NCBI RefSeq assembly: GCF_017874035.1
Contig: NZ_JAGGKV010000002.1
Span: 372,001 to 436,000, forward strand
Direction: 5' to 3'
From: Paenibacillus aceris
GTDB lineage: Bacteria > Bacillota > Bacilli > Paenibacillales > NBRC-103111
DNA length: 64,000 bases
Shown: positions 17,348 through 26,577 of the stretch, piece after piece
Layout: every line of letters begins with the position of its first letter
Position numbering within the stretch: position 1 is the stretch's first letter
Translations under genes and position numbers: made by a program
The notes under the pieces: model-generated
The model's input: the letters and a program-made list of their open reading frames with translations, nothing else
Told to the model about the DNA's origin: nothing
The model's database searches: none

Positions 17348-17731
17348 TTATTGAACAACTAATTTAGCTTTCATTTTAGCGTGACCTTCGCCACATGGTA
17401 GTACGCAATCAATCTCATAAGTTCCTGGTTTGTCGAATGTAATTTCTTTTGAAGGGTTTTCTTTATCCAGCTTAACATCCAACCCTTTAATTTCGATTGC
17501 GTGTACGCCTTCTTTCAAAGACAAGGAAACTTTCGTAGGCTCGCCACTTTTGATCGTGTAGTCCGCCGAGTCAAATTGCCAGTTTGAAGCAGCAATCTTA
17601 AGCTGTTGAATTTTACTGCTGGCTGCCTCTGCTTCTTTCGCCGCTTGGCGTCCAGAGATATCTTGAAAGAGGACTCCCAGCCCCAGTGCGCCCGCAAGTA
17701 TAAATAACACAAAGAAAATCCACTTTTGCAT
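17348..17731 (-). CDS. Membrane-anchored cupredoxin with CuA-type site
   Basis: 127 residues from the ATG at 17731, seven bases after AGGGGG. One N-terminal membrane helix (residues 4-22) is followed by a short polar linker and a cupredoxin domain. The C-terminal CVLPCGEGHAKM gives C109, C113, H117 and M120, the spacing of the binuclear CuA centre of cytochrome c oxidase subunit II, and H77 fits the first histidine ligand. The usual Glu between the cysteines is not there (VLP). It may be a periplasm-side electron carrier or copper donor for an oxidase. No oxidase genes are nearby; it has its own terminator. Confidence 0.82.
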   Translation of the reverse strand: MQKWIFFVLFILAGALGLGVLFQDISGRQAAKEAEAASSKIQQLKIAASNWQFDSADYTIKSGEPTKVSLSLKEGVHAIEIKGLDVKLDKENPSKEITFDKPGTYEIDCVLPCGEGHAKMKAKLVVQ

Positions 17732-17852
17732 GCATATCCCCCTCATAATGTGTTCACTTCATCTATTCTACCTAACATCGCGAGACAATCCCATACAGGT
17801 TTAGTGGCAAATCCTTGAATATTTTGTGACGGAATTGTGACTGGACCTTCGT

Positions 17853-17877
17853 AAAAACATCCCCCTTACCGGGGGAT
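17853..17877 (-). terminator. Terminator downstream of the YvyF-like gene
   Basis: Minus-strand ATCCCCCGGTAAGGGGGAT followed by GTTTTTAC. Confidence 0.88.
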
Positions 17878-17909
17878 ATTATCCTTACTATTTCCCATCA
17901 TGCCGCAAA

Positions 17910-18347
17910 TTACACGCCGCTCAGTCTGTCACGAATCTGGAAGCCCCCGGATAAAGCCGTTTGTCTCTTTCTCTCGACAGGTTGAAATGTTTGTTGCTTA
18001 TCATTTAGTTCTTTAATCTCACGATTAATCCGGAACGTGCAGTCTTGGCAAAGCTTATGCTGACGAATCAGCTTCGTGCAGGATGCGCATGGATAGTTCA
18101 AATTCGGATAGTCGGTAAGCAGCAGCTTCCCCTCTTTGATCCATGCATACATCTGTTCGCTCGTAATCCCTATCGCAGCGTTTAACTGCTCATTCGTAGA
18201 GCGGTGATTTCTGCGCAAATAATCGAGACAACCCTGTAGCAAGGAATCTATGCTTCTGCTGCAATCTGCACATTGATTTCGCAAGTTTTTTTGGAACACT
18301 TTTCCACAGCGTGGACAGTTGGCCACCATTAATGATTGGACTGACAT
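17910..18347 (-). CDS. YvyF-like zinc-ribbon protein (flagellar region protein family)
   Basis: 145 residues. Two pairs of CxxC (CPRCGKVF and CADC near the start; CASC and CQDC later) flank a helical DNA-binding-like segment with GITSEQMYAWIKEGKLLL and YPNLNYPC. This arrangement is that of YvyF/TIGR03826 proteins, which are normally encoded next to flgM. Here the neighbours are purine phosphorylase and a CuA-like gene, so it looks like a paralogue outside the flagellar cluster. Function of the family is a putative regulator of flagellar genes. Start choice: ATG at 18347, with GGGGATG upstream; an internal MVANCPRC is possible. Confidence 0.75.
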   Translation of the reverse strand: MSVQSLMVANCPRCGKVFQKNLRNQCADCSRSIDSLLQGCLDYLRRNHRSTNEQLNAAIGITSEQMYAWIKEGKLLLTDYPNLNYPCASCTKLIRQHKLCQDCTFRINREIKELNDKQQTFQPVERKRQTALSGGFQIRDRLSGV

Positions 18348-18393
18348 GCTCGATCACATCCCCGGACTGGGTAACCCTTACTAGATCACCCTC

Positions 18394-18419
18394 ATATATA
18401 GTACTAATTCACTATATAT
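18394..18419. repeat. AT-rich palindrome upstream of the YvyF-like gene
   Basis: ATATATAG-TACTAATTCA-CTATATAT is a perfect 8-bp inverted repeat with a 10-base spacer, about 50 bases upstream of the YvyF-like start. It may be an operator or only an AT-rich promoter region. Confidence 0.4.
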
Positions 18420-18494
18420 TATCATGACTTCCTTCACATGAATAGGTCCAAAGGTGCGTGTCTACATTAAGAATCGATCAAATGTAGTTTCCAA

Positions 18495-19349
18495 TTATCC
18501 CAGCTGAACTTCTCTTACAAAAGCCTTCACCAATGCGATAAACTTTGGTTTCGTCCGATTTGCGACCGCTACAACTTGCTCGTGCGTCAGAGGCTCCAGC
18601 TCCTCACCTACCGCCATATCGGTAATGCATGAAATTCCAAGCACGTTAAGTCCAGCATGACGCGCCGCGATCACTTCGCCTACTGTAGACATGCCAATTG
18701 CATCTCCGCCAATACGAGCGAGCATCATCAATTCAGCCGGCGTACAGTATGTAGGTCCTGTAATCCCCGCATAAACGCCTTCCTGCAGCTTTAGCGGTAC
18801 GCCATCCTCTCCTGAAATAGAATGTGCCAGCTTATGAGCGAGTGCCCGGTATTCACGGTTATAGGCTTCAGACATGTCCGGGAAACGGACACCCAGATCG
18901 CTGTGGTTAGGTCCGATTAACGGGTTATCGCCTGTCATATTCAGATGGTCGCTTATGACCATGAGATCGCCAGCTTTAAATCCGCGATTCATGCCGCCTG
19001 CCGCATTCGTCATCACGACGGTTTGCACGCCGATCGCTTTCATGACATAGACGGGAAAGACAACTTTTTTCATATCATAGCCTTCATAATAATGAAAACG
19101 TCCCTGCATAACGATGACTTGTTTGCCTTCCAGTGTGCCTGCCACAAAACGTCCCTCATGCCCTTCCACTGTAGAAACGGGGAAATGCGGCACATCGCTG
19201 TAATCGATTGTGATCGGATTTTCCACCTGATTCGCCATATCGCCAAGGCCCGAACCCAATACCAGACCGATGACTGGCGCGGCACTGCCTAATTTTTGTT
19301 GAATAAACGCTGCAGCCTCATTAATTTTCTGTATGTAAGTCAATTCCAT
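18495..19349 (-). CDS. punA: Purine-nucleoside phosphorylase (second copy)
   Basis: 284 residues, trimeric PNP type. It has GLVLGSGLGDMA, the HFPVSTVEGHEGRF phosphate segment, GRFHYYEGYDM and the purine-site TNAAGGMN and GISCITDMAVG. Cleaves inosine/guanosine and deoxy forms with phosphate. The ATG at 19349 follows AAGGAGATCAAC. It lies 38 bases after a paralogue (19388-20215) with nearly parallel motifs, a tandem duplication within the salvage operon. Confidence 0.94.
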   Translation of the reverse strand: MELTYIQKINEAAAFIQQKLGSAAPVIGLVLGSGLGDMANQVENPITIDYSDVPHFPVSTVEGHEGRFVAGTLEGKQVIVMQGRFHYYEGYDMKKVVFPVYVMKAIGVQTVVMTNAAGGMNRGFKAGDLMVISDHLNMTGDNPLIGPNHSDLGVRFPDMSEAYNREYRALAHKLAHSISGEDGVPLKLQEGVYAGITGPTYCTPAELMMLARIGGDAIGMSTVGEVIAARHAGLNVLGISCITDMAVGEELEPLTHEQVVAVANRTKPKFIALVKAFVREVQLG

Positions 19350-19387
19350 GTTGATCTCCTTATCAGATAAATAGCCTCAATTTGTGA

Positions 19388-20215
19388 TTAAATAGCCTCA
19401 ATAATGCCCAGTACTAATTTCAAAAACTTAGGTTTAACCTTCTCCGTCGTTTCCATCACCTCTGCGTGAGAGAGCGGTTGATCCAAGATTCCGGAAGCCA
19501 TATTGGAAATACAGGAGAAACCAAGCACCTCGATACCTGCATGACGCGCTACGATAACTTCAGGCACTGTAGACATACCGACAGCGTCGCCGCCTAGCGT
19601 ACGGAACATACGAATCTCAGCAGGGGTTTCATAGTTAGGGCCCAACAGTCCAACATAAACGCCTTCTTGCAGTTTAAAATCTTGAGAAGCCGCAACCTCA
19701 TGCGCCAGTTTGCGCAGACGCTTGCTGTACGCTTCCGACATATCCGGGAATCGTACGCCAAGTGCAGAGTCGTTCGGCCCGATCAGTGGATTGCGGTATG
19801 TTAAATTCAAATGATCGCTGATGACCATCAAATCGCCAACTTGATAAGACTCGTTAATTCCGCCAGCCGCATTCGTTACGATTAACGTTTCCACACCTAA
19901 TTCTTTCATTACGCGGACCGGAAAAGAAACAGTCTCAGCCCCATAGCCTTCATAAGCATGGAAGCGGCCTTTCATGACTAATACTTGTTTGCCTTTAATC
20001 GTACCGACAACCAGCTCGCCGGCATGACCTTCTACTGTGGACACCGGGAAATGCGGAATGCGCGAGTAATCAACCACGATTGGCTGCTCGATGAGATCGG
20101 CTAGAACGCCAAGGCCTGAACCTAAAATGAGTCCGATTTGCGGTTTAATATTCGTTTCCTTCGAAATAAAGGCGGCAGCCTCTTGAATCTTTTGAATCAT
20201 GGATGTCTCTGACAT
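19388..20215 (-). CDS. pupG: Purine-nucleoside phosphorylase (first copy)
   Basis: 275 residues, same family as the following gene: GLILGSGLGVLA, HFPVSTVEGHAGEL, GRFHAYEGYGAETV, TNAAGGIN and GFSCISNMASG. Differences in the base-site region (DMAVGEEL versus NMASGILD) suggest the two copies may differ in base preference. Position directly after deoB matches pupG of B. subtilis. The ATG has TTAGGAGGA upstream. Confidence 0.94.
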   Translation of the reverse strand: MSETSMIQKIQEAAAFISKETNIKPQIGLILGSGLGVLADLIEQPIVVDYSRIPHFPVSTVEGHAGELVVGTIKGKQVLVMKGRFHAYEGYGAETVSFPVRVMKELGVETLIVTNAAGGINESYQVGDLMVISDHLNLTYRNPLIGPNDSALGVRFPDMSEAYSKRLRKLAHEVAASQDFKLQEGVYVGLLGPNYETPAEIRMFRTLGGDAVGMSTVPEVIVARHAGIEVLGFSCISNMASGILDQPLSHAEVMETTEKVKPKFLKLVLGIIEAI

Positions 20216-20249
20216 ATAAATTCCTCCTAAGCTTAATTTCTCAGCCTGT

Positions 20250-21422
20250 TTATTTTAAAAGATGTAAGAAACTCTCGCCTTGATCTGTAGGCTTCACGCC
20301 GAAATTATCGGCAATCGTAGCTCCAAGATCGGCAAACGTTCCGCGAATGCCCAAAGAAACAGGCGCCTCAAAGCTCGGGCTGTATAACAAAATGGGCACA
20401 TATTCACGCGTATGATCCGTCCCTGCATGTATAGGGTCATTGCCGTGGTCTGCCGTCAGGATCAGCAAATCTTTCGGACCGAGTTTCTCTTTGAGCTGAG
20501 GCACATAGCTGTCGAATTCCTCCAAAGCACGCCCGTAGCCCTCCGGATCCCGGCGATGACCGTAAAGAGAATCAAAATCCACCAGATTCGTAAATGCCAG
20601 CCCTTTGAACGGTTCGCCAAGCACTTCAATGGTCTTGTGAATACCGTCTAAATTACTTTTCGTCGATGTCGCTTTCGTGACACCTTCACCATCAAAGATA
20701 TCGTTGATTTTCCCAATCGCGATCACATCGAATCCGGCATCTTTCAAATGATTCATCACTGTCGGCTCCGGTGGCTTCACTGCATAATCATGCCGGTTCG
20801 GCGTGCGTTTGAAGGCTCCTGGCTCGCCAATATAAGGCCTTGCGATAACACGGCCTACGGCAAACTCCCCTCGCGTCAAACGTCTCGCAATTTCACAAGC
20901 GCGATACAGCTCTTCCAGCGGAATCACATCTTCATGCGCGGCTAATTGGAAAACACTGTCGGCAGATGTATATACGATCCAAGCTCCCGTTTTCATCTGC
21001 TCTTCGCCCAGCTCATCTAAGATTTCCGTCCCGGAGGCTGGTTTGTTGCCAATGACTTTACGGCCTGTCTCCTGCTCAAATTGTGAAATCAGTGCTTCCG
21101 GAAATCCATCCGGATATACGTTAAACGGCGTAGAAATACGAAGTCCCATCAATTCCCAGTGCCCTGTCATCGTGTCTTTTCCGACGGATACTTCGGCCAT
21201 TTTGCCATAGTAAGCTTCTGGTGCTTCAGCTTGCGGAATCCCTTTGATCTCAGCAATACTGCCTAGACCCATACGCTGCAAATTAGGCAGCGAGAATCCG
21301 CTTACCCGCTCAGCAATATGTCCTAGCGTATGGCTGCCTGTGTCGCCAAACTCTTTTGCATCCGGTAATTCGCCGATGCCTACGCTGTCCAATACGATTA
21401 AACCTATTCGTTCAAAGCGCAC
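20250..21422 (-). CDS. deoB: Phosphopentomutase
   Basis: 390 residues from the GTG at 21422, which has GGAGGG six bases upstream; the longer in-frame ATG lacks a site. Interconverts ribose 1- and 5-phosphate (and deoxyribose forms), feeding the products of the nucleoside phosphorylases into central metabolism. The metal-site motifs of the alkaline-phosphatase superfamily are present: [12 protein letters not shown], the nucleophile region [13 protein letters not shown], and TADHGNDP plus [10 protein letters not shown] near the C-terminus. Confidence 0.96.
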   Translation of the reverse strand: MRFERIGLIVLDSVGIGELPDAKEFGDTGSHTLGHIAERVSGFSLPNLQRMGLGSIAEIKGIPQAEAPEAYYGKMAEVSVGKDTMTGHWELMGLRISTPFNVYPDGFPEALISQFEQETGRKVIGNKPASGTEILDELGEEQMKTGAWIVYTSADSVFQLAAHEDVIPLEELYRACEIARRLTRGEFAVGRVIARPYIGEPGAFKRTPNRHDYAVKPPEPTVMNHLKDAGFDVIAIGKINDIFDGEGVTKATSTKSNLDGIHKTIEVLGEPFKGLAFTNLVDFDSLYGHRRDPEGYGRALEEFDSYVPQLKEKLGPKDLLILTADHGNDPIHAGTDHTREYVPILLYSPSFEAPVSLGIRGTFADLGATIADNFGVKPTDQGESFLHLLK

Positions 21423-21533
21423 GATTGTCCCTCCAAATTGTTTCACAATGTTATCCACCCTTGATTATCGCACTTCTAATCTATGAATGCAAAACAGCAG
21501 CTTCTCCAATTGGAAAATGCCGCTGTCATGCTT

Positions 21534-22433
21534 TTACATATTCGCTCTCGGATGAGCGCTATTGTAAACATCCTTCATTTTGAGCTTGGTCACTTGCACA
21601 TACATCTGGGTGGATGAAATGTCGGAATGTCCCAGCATCTCCTGAACGGATCTTAAATCTGCCCCATTTTCAATCAAATGAGCTGCAAAGGAGTGCCGTA
21701 AGGCGTGAGGGGTAATCTCGCTTGCGATATTCATTTCCCCTGCGTACCTTTTCAAAATTTTCCAAAAGCCCTGTCTCGTCATCCTAGTTCCCAAGTGTCC
21801 AATAAATAAAGCTTCTTCATCCGCCGACTTCTTCAGCAATTTCTTCCGATCCTTATGTATATAGGCGGTTAAACACCGGATAGCAATGGAACTAAGCGGG
21901 ATATTGCGCTCTTTATCCCCTTTTCCCATGCATCGAATGAACCCGAGCTGCAAATGAACATCGTCTACATTCAAAGAAATTAGTTCGGAGACCCGGATTC
22001 CCGTCGCATACAGAAGCTCGAGCATCGCTTTATCACGTGCTCCGCTTACAAGCTCCGGCTGAGGGGCATCCAACAATTTGCCAACGTCTTCGACCGAAAG
22101 CACTTTGGGCAGCTTCTTTTCCAGCTTCGGCGCCTCAACATAAAGCGATGGGTCTGAATCAACCAAACGCTCTTTCACTAAATACTGGTACAAAGCTCGT
22201 ATTGAAACCAGATTCCGCGACAAAGTTGCCGAGGCACGGCCAAGCAATTTCATCTGTGACAAATAGCCCGCAATATGGGTTTTACTCGTTTCTTTCCAAG
22301 CAGTCACGCCCTGCCGCTGTAAATACATCATAAATTGCTGCAAGTCTCTCTCATAAGATTCCAGAGTATTCTTAGCTAGTCCGCGTTCAACGGACAAAAA
22401 CCGGATGAAGGACTGCAGATCAACCGTCATCAT
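21534..22433 (-). CDS. xerD: Site-specific tyrosine recombinase XerD
   Basis: 299 residues from the ATG at 22433 (AAGGAG nine bases upstream). N-terminal SAM-like core-binding domain, C-terminal catalytic domain with R in TGIRVSELI, HALRHSFAAHL, the LGHSDISSTQMYVQV motif and the tyrosine nucleophile. It resolves chromosome dimers at dif with XerC. The neighbours deoB, DUF4227 gene and fur give the same order as ripX in B. subtilis. Confidence 0.95.
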   Translation of the reverse strand: MMTVDLQSFIRFLSVERGLAKNTLESYERDLQQFMMYLQRQGVTAWKETSKTHIAGYLSQMKLLGRASATLSRNLVSIRALYQYLVKERLVDSDPSLYVEAPKLEKKLPKVLSVEDVGKLLDAPQPELVSGARDKAMLELLYATGIRVSELISLNVDDVHLQLGFIRCMGKGDKERNIPLSSIAIRCLTAYIHKDRKKLLKKSADEEALFIGHLGTRMTRQGFWKILKRYAGEMNIASEITPHALRHSFAAHLIENGADLRSVQEMLGHSDISSTQMYVQVTKLKMKDVYNSAHPRANM

Positions 22434-22507
22434 GCGATTATGCTCCTTCGTTATCATGCCATATTTCTATCTGATAGCATTCAACGATGCATTAGCGATC
22501 TCCTCTT

Positions 22508-22747
22508 TTATTCGCCATACCAATAAAATAATCGCAGCCTGTCGCTCATTCTGCCTGACTCCGGCAGCGTAGAACGCTCGTGCTGTCCAAATACCTTAAC
22601 GGAGTTGCCAGTTGGCGTGCGATACCGATTCACAGGCTCTATCCAGCCGGAAAGCACCATCATCACTTGATATAAAACAACGGTTAGCGCCATGAAAAGC
22701 ATCATAAAACGTAAACGAACAAGTAATTTGCGATATGAAAATATCAT
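22508..22747 (-). CDS. DUF4227 (YqzK-like) small membrane protein
   Basis: 79 residues with one N-terminal membrane helix (about residues 12-35) after a basic start, then a conserved-looking tail rich in Arg (NRYRTPTGNSVKVFG and SDRLRLFYWYGE). It matches the small YqzK family by sequence and by its fixed position between fur and xerD. Function unknown. The ribosome-binding site is weak. Confidence 0.78.
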   Translation of the reverse strand: MIFSYRKLLVRLRFMMLFMALTVVLYQVMMVLSGWIEPVNRYRTPTGNSVKVFGQHERSTLPESGRMSDRLRLFYWYGE

Positions 22748-22804
22748 AGGCCAGCCCCATTTCTGTCCCTTTCTTTAGGACAGGATATGAGGCTTAGGCC
22801 CATA

Positions 22805-23935
22805 TTATGACAGTTCGGACAACTTCACAAAGGGAAGTCCCAATGCTTCAGCAACCGCTGGATGTGTTACGCTGCCTTGGTACGTATTTACCCCCAATTG
22901 TAAGGCGTAATTGGCTGCGATCGCTCCTGTTAATCCTTTATTGGCTAGCTCCAGCGCATACGGGAGCGTTACGTTCGTTAAAGCTAGCATCGAGGTTCGA
23001 GGAACTGCACCCGGCATATTCGCTACCGCATAATGCACGACGCCGTGTTTCTCATAAGTCGGGCTGCTGTGTGTAGTCACACGGTCGATCGTTTCGATCG
23101 ATCCACCTTGATCCACTGCGACATCTACAATGACGGCGCCTGGCTTCATGGTTTTGACCATCGCCTCTGTTACTAATCTGGGGGCTCGGGCCCCAGGGAT
23201 AAGAACGGCCCCAATCAAGAGATCTGCTTTCGCAGCGGCGCTTGCAATATTGAAAGGATTGGACATCAGTGTATTCAGCCTTCCTCCAAAAATATCATCC
23301 AAAGCACGCATTCGATCCGCACTCCGTTCGATAATCACGACGTTGGCTCCGAGGCCAAGCGCCATTTTGGCCGCATTGGTTCCCACAATCCCGCCACCAA
23401 GAATCACCACATTGGCTGGTGGAACACCGGGGACGCCGCCTAATAAAATACCGCGTCCCCCATAGAATTTCTCCAGAAAGTGCGCGCCGATTTGAACGGA
23501 CATGCGTCCTGCAACTTCGCTCATAGGCGTCAGCAGCGGAAGCGATCCATTGGGCAGCTGAATTGTTTCATAGGCAACCCCCGTTACCTTCTTGCTAAGA
23601 AGTTGTTCTGTCAAATCGCCCGCTGCAGCCAAATGCAAGTAGGTGAACAGCAGCTGCCCTTCACGGAAAAAGCCATACTCGGCAGGGAGCGGTTCCTTCA
23701 CCTTCATAATCATTTCGCTGCGACTCCATACTTCAGCGGCTTCCGGTATGACAACGACGCCTTCCTTGGCATAGTCATCATCACTGAAGCCGCTGCCGCT
23801 GCCTGCGCCGGCCTCAACCAGCACTTGATGACCAGCCATCCGCAGCATGCTTGCTCCACCAGGTGTTAAGGCGACGCGGTTTTCATTATTTTTAATTTCC
23901 TTCGGTACGCCGATCACTATCGATTGCTGAGTCAC
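22805..23935 (-). CDS. ald: Alanine dehydrogenase
   Basis: 376 residues, typical length. Oxidative deamination of L-alanine to pyruvate with [21 protein letters not shown] opens the protein; the Rossmann [18 protein letters not shown] and the late [13 protein letters not shown] signature are present. The start is a GTG at 23935 with GGTAGAGGCGA upstream. It lies between fur and the DUF4227 gene, a local insertion relative to B. subtilis, and fur has its own terminator in front of it. Confidence 0.96.
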   Translation of the reverse strand: MTQQSIVIGVPKEIKNNENRVALTPGGASMLRMAGHQVLVEAGAGSGSGFSDDDYAKEGVVVIPEAAEVWSRSEMIMKVKEPLPAEYGFFREGQLLFTYLHLAAAGDLTEQLLSKKVTGVAYETIQLPNGSLPLLTPMSEVAGRMSVQIGAHFLEKFYGGRGILLGGVPGVPPANVVILGGGIVGTNAAKMALGLGANVVIIERSADRMRALDDIFGGRLNTLMSNPFNIASAAAKADLLIGAVLIPGARAPRLVTEAMVKTMKPGAVIVDVAVDQGGSIETIDRVTTHSSPTYEKHGVVHYAVANMPGAVPRTSMLALTNVTLPYALELANKGLTGAIAANYALQLGVNTYQGSVTHPAVAEALGLPFVKLSELS

Positions 23936-24047
23936 TCGCCTCTACCTTCTTTCTCATGAACGTTAGTCATAATGTACCCATGCTTACAGTCCAATTATGT
24001 GAAAGGAGATTCTTCTTTCTTCTTACCCAGTATATGAAAACTACGCA

Positions 24048-24086
24048 AAAACGCCTGTACGCACAGGGTGTGGTACAGGCATTTTC
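24048..24086 (-). terminator. Terminator downstream of fur
   Basis: Minus-strand GCCTGTACCACACCCTGTGCGTACAGGC contains a strong outer stem (GCCTGTAC/GTACAGGC) and is followed by GTTTTTGC. Confidence 0.9.
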
Positions 24087-24101
24087 TTTGTATAAACAGC
24101 T

Positions 24102-24587
24102 CTATTCAGACGCTGTTGTTTTGGATTTGTCCAATGAGTCCGGTTTCCCTCGTTCGTTACAGCGATAGCAAATACCTTGAAAATCAAGTCGATGATCTAA
24201 TACTTGAAAATGAAAATCCTGATCTAGTCTTTCTTCCAAAGGACCAAGCCAGTCTTCCATAATTTCATCCACGGTCCCGCATTGAACGCAGATTAAGTGA
24301 TGGTGGTGGTGACGCGTGCTGTCATCCCGCAAATCGTACCGGGCTACACCGTCGCCAAAATTCATTTTCTCCAGGACGTGCAGCTCACTCAGAAGCTCTA
24401 ATGTTCGGTACACGGTTGCCAGACCGATCTCCGGAGCTTTATCCTTCACAAGCATAAACACATCTTCGGCGCTAAGATGATCTTGTTCATTTTCTAAGAG
24501 TACGCGCACAGTCGCTTCCCGTTGAGGGGTAAGCTTGTACCCTTGGGATTGCAACTGCTGCTTAATTTTCTCAATCCTTGCTTCCAT
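24102..24587 (-). CDS. fur: Ferric uptake regulator family protein (Fur)
   Basis: 161 residues from the ATG at 24587, which follows GAGGGGGAGG. N-terminal winged helix (GYKLTPQREATVRVL, GLATVYRTLELL) and a C-terminal metal-binding domain with HHHHHLICVQCGTVDE and CYRCNERG, giving the two CxxC structural zinc pairs. Its synteny with spoIIM and xerD matches fur rather than perR or zur. Expected to repress iron uptake genes with Fe2+. Confidence 0.93.
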   Translation of the reverse strand: MEARIEKIKQQLQSQGYKLTPQREATVRVLLENEQDHLSAEDVFMLVKDKAPEIGLATVYRTLELLSELHVLEKMNFGDGVARYDLRDDSTRHHHHHLICVQCGTVDEIMEDWLGPLEERLDQDFHFQVLDHRLDFQGICYRCNERGKPDSLDKSKTTASE

Positions 24588-24692
24588 ATGCCTCCCCCTC
24601 AGAAAGGTGGGCATCCAAGCCCAATTTTAGCCACTCTTTTTATTATAGGGGGAGCTTGCAGACAAAGTCAAACAGAAACATGTTGATTCTTG

Positions 24693-25334
24693 TCATCCAT
24701 AAAGCGGAATTAGCATTGGCGTAACCCATTTCATCATTAATTGCGACACATACCCCTCCCAAAGCGCTGCTCCAAGCAGGAAAACGCCCATTACTAGGGT
24801 CAATGTCGTGAAACGCATAAAAGGTTGGTACATGTTACCATTACGACTCATAAAGCGATTTTTGATCATATAAATGGAAAACGACATCGCCGCCACACTG
24901 CAGAAGAGAATCGCCGGAATGACAATCAAGTTTTGCGGTGCGATGGAAACGAGCGCAAACAGCATGCCCTTCCATGACATTTGACCAACGAGATAGCCGA
25001 CAGTAAAACCGATCAGCACACCCTTGAGAAAATCCAGGACAAGGATTAGCGGAAGGCCAATCACCGACAAACCAAACAGCCAGATCAATAAAATCCACTT
25101 CATATGCATGCCAAAAGATTGAACGAACGACTGCCTGCTGTCAAAATCGGCGCCATCATTAACTTCATGAAAAAAACTGCCCAAATGCCTCGTCATTTCT
25201 TGCTTTTGTTCTAAGGAAAGCGCATTAACCATAACGGCGCCGAACACAACACCTATGAGAAAGAGCACGGAGACGAATATAAATAGCGGCAAATTATCCT
25301 TCATATATTGTTTCATCGTTAGGTTCCTATTCAC
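24693..25334 (-). CDS. spoIIM: Stage II sporulation protein M
   Basis: 213 residues, five hydrophobic segments, DUF95 fold. Part of the SpoIIDMP complex that thins septal peptidoglycan and drives engulfment. Sequence features include the N-terminal LFIFVSVLFLIGVVFGAVMV helix and the GVLIGFTVGYLVGQMSWKGM region. The GTG start at 25334 has AAGGAG eight bases upstream. It stands between the EndoQ-like gene and fur as in Bacillus. Confidence 0.94.
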   Translation of the reverse strand: MNRNLTMKQYMKDNLPLFIFVSVLFLIGVVFGAVMVNALSLEQKQEMTRHLGSFFHEVNDGADFDSRQSFVQSFGMHMKWILLIWLFGLSVIGLPLILVLDFLKGVLIGFTVGYLVGQMSWKGMLFALVSIAPQNLIVIPAILFCSVAAMSFSIYMIKNRFMSRNGNMYQPFMRFTTLTLVMGVFLLGAALWEGYVSQLMMKWVTPMLIPLYG

Positions 25335-25397
25335 TCTCGCAGCTCCTTCCGTGTGTACAACCTCTACAAAGACAAGCTTATGAGCGAGAGCCGGAAA

Positions 25398-26576
25398 CTA
25401 TGAACGATTTTTCACTTTGCCGTATCTTCCGCCTCCACCAACCTCAAGTGAAAGTGTGCCTTCACGCGCACTGACAAGGTAGGCAGCAATTTCTTCGCCC
25501 ACTTCACGCTCGAGCTCTTCCTGCGTCGTGCGATGCAGCACATTCATCTCGGTTCCAAAGCGGTGAAGCAGCTGATTCAATTTCTTGGGGCCAAGACCCG
25601 GGATAAACTCAAGTGGAACTTGAAAATGATAAGGTGGCCGGTAGGGAGGCAAATACGGCTCCTCACGATCCGCCAAATCCAAGATCCGATCCATGACACC
25701 TCTGACAATTTTATTGCTGCCGCAATCTGCGCAGCGCTCTACCGTGCCCAGCTGATCATCCAGAACCGTTTCACATAACGAGCAGTAGGTGCGGTGGTAC
25801 TTGCCTAACCGGGGATTCAACCCGTAGTTTGCAGCAATATCACGCCCTTCTTGACGATGCAGCGCTTTTACGAGTTCTTCGTAAGTAGGAGCAGCTAACC
25901 GTATTTCGTTATACTCACGCCCTATTTTGCCTAAAGAATGCGCATCTGAATTCGTCACGAACGTAAACGGATCCAGCTCAGATATCAAGCCAGCCATCTC
26001 TGAATCAGCGCTTAACCCCAGCTCAACGGCAGAAATACCTTCCAAGTCAAGCAGATTTTCCATCTTGTTTGTCGCGCTGCCGTACACGCTTTTGTGAGGC
26101 GTGAAAATATGAGCGGGAATGAGAATTCCCCCTCTACCAAGCACCTCTTCCTGAAGCACTCGCGCGGGCACATAAATACGCTGCGAACTCAGCTCCACAT
26201 TTTTCATGTAGCCCTTCATCCACTTCGTAAAACCCTGCATCGTCTCCAGATTAGGCAGATACGCCAGCAAGTGCGCAGGCTTCATGCCCGGCTCCCTGAC
26301 TTCTATCTCACTCCCCAATAGGATCGTTGTATCCCGGTAACGAATCCCCCCGCCAGCCAGCTCAACCATTTCTCCTTGTTCCAGATATGACATGATGTCG
26401 TCTTGCACAGAGGGTGAATGGCAGTCGATAATGCCAATGATCTCCATCCCTTTGCGGACAGCCGCTTCATGAGCAATATTGAAAAAAGTGAGATTATTTG
26501 CGGCACTAATCTTCACGGCTTGGCCGCTCTCCGTTCGCCCAATGTGAATGTGAAGGTCTACGTAGTAAGACTTCAT
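25398..26576 (-). CDS. PHP-domain protein, endonuclease Q (EndoQ)-like
   Basis: 392 residues. The N-terminal PHP metal-binding fold begins with YVDLHIHIGR and contains IDCHSP, PAHIFTPH and NSDAHS. A Cys4 zinc site follows (CSLC near 270 and CADC near 288). The C-terminal part has helix-hairpin-helix motifs (FIPGLGPKKLNQLLHRFG). This domain order is that of EndoQ, which nicks 5' of deaminated bases; it equals YqxK in B. subtilis. Its ATG abuts the nudF stop (TAGAATG), so the two are coupled. Linked with NudF, it suggests a nucleotide/DNA damage-control pair. Confidence 0.85.
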   Translation of the reverse strand: MKSYYVDLHIHIGRTESGQAVKISAANNLTFFNIAHEAAVRKGMEIIGIIDCHSPSVQDDIMSYLEQGEMVELAGGGIRYRDTTILLGSEIEVREPGMKPAHLLAYLPNLETMQGFTKWMKGYMKNVELSSQRIYVPARVLQEEVLGRGGILIPAHIFTPHKSVYGSATNKMENLLDLEGISAVELGLSADSEMAGLISELDPFTFVTNSDAHSLGKIGREYNEIRLAAPTYEELVKALHRQEGRDIAANYGLNPRLGKYHRTYCSLCETVLDDQLGTVERCADCGSNKIVRGVMDRILDLADREEPYLPPYRPPYHFQVPLEFIPGLGPKKLNQLLHRFGTEMNVLHRTTQEELEREVGEEIAAYLVSAREGTLSLEVGGGGRYGKVKNRS

Positions 26577-26577
26577 T

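Noticed and set aside
23956..24168. Plus-strand frame over the fur terminator
   Set aside because: It spans the fur terminator hairpin and has no RBS; not a gene.
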